Source: Chthoniobacter flavus Ellin428 (lineage in GTDB: Bacteria > Verrucomicrobiota > Verrucomicrobiia > Chthoniobacterales > Chthoniobacteraceae). From it: 38,143 bases of DNA. The notes below the pieces were generated by a model. That model saw only the letters and a program-made list of their open reading frames with translations. It had not been told where the DNA came from and ran no database searches. The stretch is from contig NZ_ABVL01000039.1 in the NCBI RefSeq assembly GCF_000173075.1, forward strand, positions 1 to 38,143. The letters are read 5' to 3'. Shown piece by piece: positions 1-6,408 of this stretch (positions are counted from its first letter, which is position 1; each line of letters opens with the position of its first letter). The translations under genes and the position numbers were made by a program.

Positions 1-40
1 AACGCCAAGCCGTGGCACCCACTCCAAACAGCGAAGAGCC

Positions 41-116
41 GTAATTAGTAATATTAAGCTACGCGTATTACTGATCGCTGATTACTGATTACTGATTACT
101 GATTACTGATTACTGA
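41..116. repeat. Tandem CTGATTA repeat with a short inverted arm
   Basis: Five exact head-to-tail copies of CTGATTA run from 78 to 112, followed by a partial CTGA (113-116). The upstream word GTAATTAGTAAT (41-52) is an 11/12 reverse complement of ATTACTGATTAC inside the tandem, so the stretch can fold back on itself. On the minus strand the array supplies the last codons and the TAA stop (96-98) of the ceramidase-like gene. It belongs with the other intergenic word-repeat elements of this window. There are no unique spacers, so it is not CRISPR. Confidence 0.8.
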
Positions 117-1547
117 CCGCTCAACCCCCTTCCGCAACTCCGCGAGCATCTCGAGCAGGTTGTTCGTTAGGATCACCGACGTATCTTCCTGCACGTGATT
201 CGTGCCGAGCCACGTCTCGTAACCGCCGAGTTTGTGTTGCTCGGGCGTGGGGAGATAGCCGATACGGCCATTGGCCAGGCCGATGACCATGGTTTGCGGA
301 AATGGGCTGCGCTTTTTGAGATCGAGCCCGGTCTCGACGAAGGTCTCGAATGGAATGCCGCACACCGCCAAATCGCCGATACGGATTGCCTGGATCTTCA
401 CCGTGACGGTGTCTTCCTTACGGTCGGCGGCGGTGAGGGTGCGCTGGGCATACGCTTGCGCGAGGGCCGGGAGTTTCTTGATCGCTTCCTCATCCTTGAT
501 GGCGAGGATATCCTTGGCATTGGCGACTTCCTCGGGTGTGGGGCGGCGATAGCGCAGTGTGATTTCCCGCTGGAGCATGCCGAGGGAAAGGTCATCGCGG
601 TAATGCTCGATTTTCTGCTCCGCACGCCAGGCGGTATCGGCTGCTTTGCCGGCCACGATGCGCACTTGTTCGAAGGGTTCGCGCGGCGGACGCACCACGC
701 CGAAGGGGATGTTATTGATATTGCCCGAGGCGCCGTTCGACATGATGGCGACGAAATGCTCATCGCCATGCATGCGCGAGGGCATGAGCCGGGCGAACTC
801 ACCGAAATAGTCCGCTGAAATTTGCTTCGGCGGAATGGCGCCGACATAATGGAGTGAGTAATTGGCAAAGACGGCAAGCGCCTTGGACTTGGCATCGCGC
901 ACGGAGAGAATGGTGATATCGGGATCGGTCGGACCAGCGGGGTGATCGAGCACGTCCGGGCGATTGCTGGGGTTCATCTTCACCTGGTCCATCTTACCGA
1001 AGGGATTGAGCGGCATCTTGCCGGGCTTGAGATACCAGCGCCGATTGAAGACTTCGTCGGGCAGCGGATCGACGGCGGCCCCGAGTTTGGCGGGCTGCAG
1101 CGCGGCATTGGCGCGGACGATCGCGTCGGCGAGGCCATCGACGAAGACCTTGTGATAGGCCGCCACTTCCGCCGGACCTTCGCCCGGATGCGCGCTGAGC
1201 GCCGCCGCACTGTGGCTATGCGTGGAGCTGATGAGCATGTGATCCTTCGGAATGCCCGTGCGTTGCGAAGCGATCCCCTTCGCTTCGTCCAGCGGTTCCT
1301 GTGCACCGCCGAGATTGTCGACCACGGCCATGACGATCTTCGTTGTGCCATCGTCGAGCACCAGCGCGCGGGCATTGAGCGGATCATGAGCTCTCTCTGC
1401 CATATTGGCGGCAAAGCCACCGGGCATGTTGATGGGAAATTGTTTAGGCGTGATATCGCTGACTGCCGCGCCGGCGCGCAGGGGTGCGGCGTTCGTGGCC
1501 AGTGGGATGAAGGCCAGGGCGGCGGCGAAAAGGGCGGATGGTTTCAT
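96..1547 (-). CDS. Secreted neutral/alkaline ceramidase-like hydrolase
   Basis: The 483-residue protein has a signal peptide (about residues 1-20, ending TNA) and resembles the N-terminal domain of neutral/alkaline non-lysosomal ceramidases, zinc amidases that cleave the N-acyl bond of ceramide. Visible family marks are the early AGAAVSDITP segment, the metal-binding THSHS motif (residues 109-113), a further His in NYSLHYVG, and NGASGNINN, which sits where the classical enzymes carry the nucleophilic-serine loop. It is shorter than the roughly 650-residue Pseudomonas enzyme and lacks a clear C-terminal domain, as is common for PVC homologues. True ceramide hydrolysis is therefore unproven; a related amidase activity is equally possible. 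The last four codons and the stop lie inside the CTGATTA array, so the original C terminus may have been altered by repeat invasion. There is no Shine-Dalgarno before the ATG. Confidence 0.78.
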   Translation of the reverse strand: MKPSALFAAALAFIPLATNAAPLRAGAAVSDITPKQFPINMPGGFAANMAERAHDPLNARALVLDDGTTKIVMAVVDNLGGAQEPLDEAKGIASQRTGIPKDHMLISSTHSHSAAALSAHPGEGPAEVAAYHKVFVDGLADAIVRANAALQPAKLGAAVDPLPDEVFNRRWYLKPGKMPLNPFGKMDQVKMNPSNRPDVLDHPAGPTDPDITILSVRDAKSKALAVFANYSLHYVGAIPPKQISADYFGEFARLMPSRMHGDEHFVAIMSNGASGNINNIPFGVVRPPREPFEQVRIVAGKAADTAWRAEQKIEHYRDDLSLGMLQREITLRYRRPTPEEVANAKDILAIKDEEAIKKLPALAQAYAQRTLTAADRKEDTVTVKIQAIRIGDLAVCGIPFETFVETGLDLKKRSPFPQTMVIGLANGRIGYLPTPEQHKLGGYETWLGTNHVQEDTSVILTNNLLEMLAELRKGVERSVISNQ

Positions 1548-1639
1548 GTGCTAGGGGAAGGGAACGCTGACGGTTCCCACCGGAGATAAGCCGCCGAGCC
1601 GCCGTTTGTTGGCATCTCCGTTTGATCGCCTGTAATCGT

Positions 1640-1885
1640 TGGAGAGCGGGTGCGAAGTGGAGTTCCGGGGAGCGCACCCGTTTGCTCGGCGCCTCCGCGC
1701 CGCCCCTTCGGGCTGCCTTCGGCAGGCTATCTCGCTCCGCTCGGTTCGGGTGCTGGTTTCGGCGTCCCGCCGAAACGAACTTTTTTCCGTATGAGCGCCA
1801 AGAGACTGTCGAAAGTTTTCAAAAGTCCGCGAAGGCGAGACGCCTTCGCCAGCACCCGGGACGGGTGCGCTCCCCGGAACTCGTC
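1640..1885. repeat. Nested long inverted repeat between divergent genes
   Basis: The 420-base gap between the ceramidase-like gene and the membrane protein holds no convincing gene. It is dominated by a nested palindrome. Outer arms GTTCCGGGGAGCGCACCCG (1662-1680) and its exact complement (1862-1880) are 19 bp. A second shorter pair GGGTGCTGG (about 1748-1756) and CCAGCACCC (about 1849-1857) lies inside. Two hairpins each have a perfect 9-bp stem and a 3-base loop: GTTTCGGCG/CGCCGAAAC (1756-1776) and GCGAAGGCG/CGCCTTCGC (1829-1849). The word AGAGACTGT (1801-1809) recurs at about 34.98 kb. It looks like a non-autonomous, REP/MITE-like element. Confidence 0.72.
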
Positions 1886-1967
1886 TGCCACGCCTCAACC
1901 ATGACTGCCGCAGCGAAAGTGTGGGGCTGCCGAACGCCGGACGGATGGTTCGATTGACATTTGAGTC

Positions 1968-3251
1968 GTGCCGGACACTCTCCGCGCGATGACGCTCATT
2001 TGCCCCCGCACTCGAAGGCTATGGGCGTTCATTGCATTCTGTGCGCTGCTTGTGGTGATCGCGGTCGTGACCCACGCCTATGTGCGCCCTTTGAATTCGG
2101 ATGAGGCGGAGTATTACGCGCCGGCCATCCAATTCGTCTCGCATTCCTGGCCGCAGCTTCCGCTGAAAGCTTATCCCTTTCCCGGGCCTCCGCTGGCGCT
2201 GTGGGTGCAGGCGGCGGTGGCGGTCGTTTTTAAGGGGTGGGGGACTGTCCGGCTTCTTTCCAGTCTGGGTGCGGTGGGGTTGGCCGCTTATTTATTCTGG
2301 CGCGCGGAGGACAAAGCCCGCTGGCCAGTCCTGGGCACGCTGGCGATCCTGACCTTTCCCTTCTTTTTGTGGAATTCGTTCACCATTAAGCAGCACGCCT
2401 TTACGGTGTCTTGTCTGTTAATCGGACTCGAGCGCTGGTGCCGGGCGGAGGATGCGCCCGCGAATCGTTTTTCAGGAGCTTCGAGTGCTTTCCTCACCGC
2501 CGGCGTTCTTTCCAACCAATTCTGCGCGCCCCTATGCGCCGCGCTCAGTCTGGATGGCCTGTGGCGCTGGCGAACTCTCTCGCCAGCGGAACGCCGCGCG
2601 ATCGCCTTCTGCTCCATCCCCCTGGTCTTTCTCGGCCTGCTGATGCTCTACTGGGGAGGCAAACAACCGCCTGCTTATGTGGACCCGCTTCCGGCCTCGA
2701 TCGTCATGGATTGGCAGCATCGATCGGCGCAATTCGTCTTGGGAGCGGTCTCGATTGGGCGCATGGGCTGGGCGTGCCCTCATTTGAATATCGCGTGCAT
2801 GGGAAGACCTTCCTGCTGGGCGCTGATTCCCTCCGCGGCCCTGGTTTGGCTGTCTCAGATCTATTCGCCGGTCGGGAGTTTTTGGACGATCGGGCAGGGG
2901 CCGATCAGCAATGTGCTTTTTACCGCCCTGCATCGGGTTCCGGCGCTCTTGGCCCTGGTGGCGGGAGTGCTCGTGGCCCTGGCCATCGCATTTTGGATAT
3001 CGCCAAACTTGAAAGGGTCGTGGGCGGCGCGCAGCCGTATCTGGATGGCCCTCTACCTGGCGGTGACGACGATTGCTGTGCCTTATCTCTTCGAGAGCTA
3101 CTATTTGCTGCTTATTCTGCCTCTGATATTTGTGCTCCTGCGCTACAGCGAGACCCTGACCGCCCACCCGCGCCGCACTTCGATTTACCTCGGAGCCGTC
3201 ATTTTGCTGGGCGTGGCCTATTCCATCTTTAAGCTCCGGCAGCCGATATAG
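1968..3251 (+). CDS. Polytopic membrane protein, GT-C-like glycosyltransferase candidate
   Basis: The 427-residue protein has around ten hydrophobic segments. The first (about residues 18-37) is followed directly by RPLNSDEAEYY, an acidic Asp-Glu pair in the first external loop, the arrangement seen in dolichyl/undecaprenyl-phosphate-dependent GT-C glycosyltransferases (PMT, ArnT and related families). A likely role is sugar transfer from a lipid carrier outside the cytoplasmic membrane. No family signature beyond topology and this motif is recognisable, so the function is tentative. The frame opens with GTG at 1968; an in-frame ATG at 1989 is an equally good start. The gene stands alone, upstream of rpoA and in the same direction but 260 bases away. 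Confidence 0.6.
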   Translation: MPDTLRAMTLICPRTRRLWAFIAFCALLVVIAVVTHAYVRPLNSDEAEYYAPAIQFVSHSWPQLPLKAYPFPGPPLALWVQAAVAVVFKGWGTVRLLSSLGAVGLAAYLFWRAEDKARWPVLGTLAILTFPFFLWNSFTIKQHAFTVSCLLIGLERWCRAEDAPANRFSGASSAFLTAGVLSNQFCAPLCAALSLDGLWRWRTLSPAERRAIAFCSIPLVFLGLLMLYWGGKQPPAYVDPLPASIVMDWQHRSAQFVLGAVSIGRMGWACPHLNIACMGRPSCWALIPSAALVWLSQIYSPVGSFWTIGQGPISNVLFTALHRVPALLALVAGVLVALAIAFWISPNLKGSWAARSRIWMALYLAVTTIAVPYLFESYYLLLILPLIFVLLRYSETLTAHPRRTSIYLGAVILLGVAYSIFKLRQPI

Positions 3252-3511
3252 GCCCTGGAACGGCCAAAAGATTTTCGTTTACAAACGGCTGGAACCCGTC
3301 TTTGTTCACCGCCCCACGCGCGTAAAGTTAAATCAAGACGCACCGTTGGTCCCTGGGTGGCGGGTTCTCATGATCCGCTGCTATCGCGCCAGGGGAAACC
3401 CGGTGAATTACCAATAGAGAAGCAGAGTAAGAAAGCCAGAAGCATCGTCGCCGCCACTCGCGGCGCCCGCCCTTCCGACCTCCCCAATCCACCTTCTCTT
3501 CATTCAAAACT
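3252..3511 (+). other. Untranslated leader region of rpoA
   Basis: These 260 bases hold no convincing ORF. In many bacteria rpoA follows rpsM-rpsK-rpsD, but those genes are absent here, so the rpoA promoter should lie in this gap. A weak sigma70-like pair is TTGTTC (about 3301) with TAAAGT about 15 bases downstream, which is too imperfect to assert. No purine-rich ribosome binding site precedes the ATG at 3512; the preceding bases are pyrimidine- and A-rich. Confidence 0.35.
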
Positions 3512-4528
3512 ATGCCAGTTCGTTTAGGCCGTTTCGAAATGCCGAAGTCGCTCGTCAAAGACGACGCTTCGCGCACGGATACCTACGCCAAGTTCGTCGC
3601 CGAGCCCTTTGAGGCCGGCTACGGCAACACCATCGGTAACTCGCTCCGCCGGGTGCTGCTCTCCTCGCTCGAGGGTGCGGCCATCACCTCCGTGAAGATC
3701 ACCGGTGCGCAGCACGAGTTCCAGACGCTCCCGCACGTCGTCGACGACGTGACGGATATCGTCCTCAATTTGAAGAAAGTGAAGTTCAAGGCGAACGATC
3801 ACGAGATCCGCAACCTCACGATCAACGTGAACAAGGAAGGCGCCGTGACCGCCGGGGACATCGAAGACTCCTCGCAGTGCGAAGTCCTCAACAAGGACCA
3901 GATCATCTGCACGCTCGACAAGAAGACGAAGTTCGAAGCCGAACTCGAAGTGAAGGTCGGCCGTGGCTTCTCCACCGGTGACGAGAACAAGCATCCCGAC
4001 CAGCCGATCGGCGTCATCGCCATCGACTCCATCTTCTCGCCGGTGACCCGCGTGAAGTACACCGTGGGCAACACCCGCGTGGGCCAGCGCACCGATTATG
4101 ACAAGCTCGAGCTCGAGATCTGGACCGACGGCCGCCTCACGCCGGAAGAAGCGCTCGTGCAGGCTTCCTCGATCCTGAAGAAGCATTTCGAGCCCTTCTA
4201 CGCTTACGACGAGAATGCGGTGCAGTTTGACGAGACCCCGCAGGCGCAGAGCCAGGAAAATCAGAAGATGAAGAAGCTTCTGAACATGAGCGTGAACGAG
4301 ATCGAACTCTCGGTCCGTGCGGCCAACTGCTTGAACAACGCCAATATCACCACCGTGGGCCAGCTCGCGATGAAGACCGAGGCGGAGATGCTCAAGTACC
4401 GCAACTTCGGCAAGAAGTCGCTCAACGAAATCAAGGACAAGCTCACGCAGCTCGGCCTCTCGCTCGGCATGAAGTTCGAGTCCGGCCTCGTCGAGCCCAA
4501 CGCCGCCGACACCAGTCTCGTTGGCTGA
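3512..4528 (+). CDS. rpoA: DNA-directed RNA polymerase subunit alpha
   Basis: The 338-residue protein dimerises to nucleate assembly of core RNA polymerase. The N-terminal assembly domain (about residues 1-235) contains EPFEAGYGNTIGNSLRRVLL and the LPHVVDDVTDIVLNLK stretch. After a Gln-rich linker (about 240-255) the C-terminal domain (about 258-325) carries ELSVRAANCLNNANI and FGKKSLNEIKDKL, the helix-hairpin-helix surface that contacts UP elements and activators. Length and domain order are normal for the family. The ATG at 3512 is chosen because the preceding frame is not conserved. The gene is followed 40 bases later by rplQ, the classical pairing, and both probably end at the terminator near 5131. 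Confidence 0.98.
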   Translation: MPVRLGRFEMPKSLVKDDASRTDTYAKFVAEPFEAGYGNTIGNSLRRVLLSSLEGAAITSVKITGAQHEFQTLPHVVDDVTDIVLNLKKVKFKANDHEIRNLTINVNKEGAVTAGDIEDSSQCEVLNKDQIICTLDKKTKFEAELEVKVGRGFSTGDENKHPDQPIGVIAIDSIFSPVTRVKYTVGNTRVGQRTDYDKLELEIWTDGRLTPEEALVQASSILKKHFEPFYAYDENAVQFDETPQAQSQENQKMKKLLNMSVNEIELSVRAANCLNNANITTVGQLAMKTEAEMLKYRNFGKKSLNEIKDKLTQLGLSLGMKFESGLVEPNAADTSLVG

Positions 4529-4568
4529 GCCGGCGCCACATCGCTATCGCTAGAAAGAACCTACAGAA

Positions 4569-5091
4569 ATGCGTCATCAACGGAAAACGGTCAAACTCGG
4601 CCGCAAGGAAGGGCATCGCAAATCGCTGCTCTCGAACCTCGCTGTCAGCCTGATCGAGCACAATCGGATCAAGACCACGCTCGCCAAAGCCAAGGCGTTG
4701 CGCCCGCTCGCGGAGAACTGGTTACATCGGCAAGAAGAACACCATTCATGCGCGCCGCACGGCCAAGGCTGTGCTCCGCCAGGATGAAGCGGTGACCAAG
4801 CTTCTTCGCGGAGATCGCGCCCCGCGCGGCGAACCGCAAGGGTGGCTACACCCGCATCATCAAGCTCCCGCAACGCTTGAGCGACGCCGCCGAGGTGGCG
4901 TTCATCGAGTGGGTGGACGCCCCGGTGCTGGTCGAGACGGCCACGCCTGAGCCGAAGCCGGCGAAGAAGGCCGCGGCCAAGAAGTCCGAGCCCAAAGCCG
5001 AGCCAAGAAGGAAGAGGCTCCCGCCGCGGAAGGCGAGAAGCCGGCCAAGAAGCCGCGCGCGAAGAAGAGCGACGAGAAGGCCGCCGAATAA
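4569..5091 (+). CDS. rplQ: 50S ribosomal protein L17, reading frame broken by about four single-base indels
   Basis: The start MRHQRKTVKLGRKEGHR and NLAVSLIEHNRIKTTLAKAKALRPLAE is unmistakably L17, a large-subunit protein near the peptide exit tunnel. The open frame then runs into nonsense and stops early (about 72 codons), but L17 homology resumes in other frames: IGKKNTIHARRTAKAVLRQ in the second frame, then FAEIAPRAANRKGGYTRIIK in the third. Reconstruction needs one base missing near 4718, one missing near 4725, one extra T near 4802 and one base missing near 5003. The restored protein ends at TAA 5089-5091 with a Lys/Ala/Glu-rich tail of about 60 residues beyond the usual L17 end. Because L17 is normally indispensable, sequence error is the first explanation; genuine decay with a second copy elsewhere is the alternative. 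Confidence 0.88.
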
Positions 5092-5130
5092 GGCGCGCTT
5101 TCACCAAGCCAACTACTTCCTTTTATTTGC

Positions 5131-5170
5131 AAAGGGCGATGCTCTCACGGGCATCGCCCTTTTGCTTTTG
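5131..5170 (+). terminator. Rho-independent terminator of rpoA-rplQ
   Basis: AAAGGGCGATGC (5131-5142) pairs perfectly with GCATCGCCCTTT (5151-5162) around an 8-base loop. The stem is 12 bp and a T-rich tail follows. It lies 40 bases past the rplQ stop. Confidence 0.9.
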
Positions 5171-5201
5171 GGGTGGGGGCTTCGTGGAGGCCGGTCCACT
5201 T

Positions 5202-5280
5202 CTTGATCTTAATCCTAATCTTAATCTTAATCCCCAACGGTGCCGCGGAGAGTAAGATTAGGACTAAGATTAAGATTAAG
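5202..5280. repeat. Inverted repeat built of CTTAAT words
   Basis: The left arm (5202-5232) is made of CTTAAT/CCTAAT units and the right arm (5253-5280) of the complementary ATTAAG/ATTAGG units, around a GC-rich centre with CAACGGTGCCGCGG. It fills the space between the rplQ terminator and the GNAT gene, ending 12 bases before that gene's ATG. It is one of the word-repeat hairpins of this window. Confidence 0.8.
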
Positions 5281-5291
5281 AATTCCCTGCC

Positions 5292-5756
5292 ATGTTGATC
5301 CGAGAAGCTACTGAAGCCGATGCGCCGGGCATAGCCGCGGTTCTGCACGATATAACCGAATTGCATTCCGTGACGGACTGCCCGGTCGAGGAGACCTGTG
5401 GCCGCGTGGCCGGTGCGTTGGCGACCGCGGTTCCCTCGCCGTCAACGGTAGTTCTGGTCGCGACGACCGACGATGGGAACATCGTAGGATATTGTTCGGT
5501 GCATTGGGTGCCGTTCCTGTTTTTCAAGGGACCGGAGGGCTACGTCACGGAGTTGTTTGTTCGTCAGAGCCATCGCAGCAAAGGCGTGGGGACGGCGCTT
5601 CTGGAAGAAGTCCAACGCCGGGCGAAGCTCAAAGGATGTTCACGGCTTTCTTTGCTCAACGCGCGTGACCGCGAGGCTTATCGCCGCGGGTTCTATGCCG
5701 GGCGCCAATGGCAGGAGCGTGAGCGGATGGCGAATTTCATCCTGCCGCTCGAATAG
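5292..5756 (+). CDS. GNAT-family N-acetyltransferase
   Basis: The 154-residue protein has the GNAT fold. Beta-strand/helix motif A is visible as VTELFVRQSHRSKGVGTALL (about residues 88-107), with the Q/RxxGxG/A acetyl-CoA pyrophosphate loop in HRSKGVG. A C-terminal motif B follows at LSLLNARDREAYRRGFYAGRQW. It should transfer an acetyl group from acetyl-CoA to an amine; the substrate cannot be read from the sequence. The gene stands alone after the rplQ terminator, convergent with the response regulator (18-base gap). No Shine-Dalgarno precedes the ATG. Confidence 0.85.
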   Translation: MLIREATEADAPGIAAVLHDITELHSVTDCPVEETCGRVAGALATAVPSPSTVVLVATTDDGNIVGYCSVHWVPFLFFKGPEGYVTELFVRQSHRSKGVGTALLEEVQRRAKLKGCSRLSLLNARDREAYRRGFYAGRQWQERERMANFILPLE

Positions 5757-5774
5757 GAGTATCGGGCGTTTTGC

Positions 5775-6404
5775 TCACTCCGTCCGCACCAGGCCGCGCT
5801 GCACGGCGACCATCGCGGCTTGAGTACGATCCATGACGTGGAGCTTCTTGAAGAGGTGCGTGAGGTGCAGTCGGACGGTGGGTTCGGCGATGCCGAGATC
5901 GTAGCCGATTTCCTTGTTGCTCCGGCCTTTGACGATTTGCGTGAGCACTTCCGTCTCGCGCTTCGTCAGGCTGACTCGATTCGTCGAGCGGAGCTTCGCT
6001 TCGATCTCGGGCGCAAAATACTCGCCGCCTTCCGCGAGTCGGTGAATCGCGGTGAGCAGTTGCTCGCGCTCGACGGACTTCGGGAGATAGCCGACCACGC
6101 CGGCATCGATCGCGCCCAGGATATCTTCCTCCGCATCGCTGACCGTGAGCATGGCGATGCGCGCCTGGGGATGATCGTTGCGGATCGTCCGCGCAGCCTG
6201 CACGCCATCCTGCAGCGGCAGGCGCACGTCCATCAGCACGAGATCGGGTCGATGCAGGACAAACATTTCCACGGCTTGGAAACCGTTGTTCGCCTCGGCG
6301 ACGATCTCGATATCCGGCTCCGCCGAGAGCGAGCCGATCAGCCCCTTTCGGGCGATGAAATGATCATCCACGATGAGGATTCGGGTATTGGTGGGGGAGC
6401 GCAT
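5775..6404 (-). CDS. NarL/FixJ-family two-component response regulator
   Basis: The 209-residue protein has a receiver domain (residues about 8-122) with the acidic pair D13-D14, phospho-acceptor D59 in DLVLMDVRLP, the conserved Thr in AMLTVSD and the Lys in YLPKS. The C-terminal LuxR-type helix-turn-helix (about 145-205) reads LTKRETEVLTQIVKGRSNKEIG. ATG at 6404 is chosen because the receiver domain begins seven residues later and the kinase gene ends at 6409. The open frame extends upstream to 6611, but that part is only the kinase read in another frame. The start lies 4 bases after the kinase stop, so the two are almost certainly co-transcribed as a cognate pair. Confidence 0.93.
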   Translation of the reverse strand: MRSPTNTRILIVDDHFIARKGLIGSLSAEPDIEIVAEANNGFQAVEMFVLHRPDLVLMDVRLPLQDGVQAARTIRNDHPQARIAMLTVSDAEEDILGAIDAGVVGYLPKSVEREQLLTAIHRLAEGGEYFAPEIEAKLRSTNRVSLTKRETEVLTQIVKGRSNKEIGYDLGIAEPTVRLHLTHLFKKLHVMDRTQAAMVAVQRGLVRTE

Positions 6405-6408
6405 GGAG

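Noticed and set aside
78..116. CRISPR-like short direct repeats (CTGATTA)
   Set aside because: Units are 7 bp with no spacers, and no cas gene is present.
195..818. Plus-strand open frame of about 207 codons opposite the ceramidase-like gene
   Set aside because: It is antisense to a gene with a clear signal peptide and metal-binding motifs and shows no domain of its own; typical GC-rich shadow frame.
2411..3232. Second frame of 273 codons within the GT-C-like gene
   Set aside because: It is polar and lacks membrane pattern, whereas the annotated frame keeps regular hydrophobic helices throughout.
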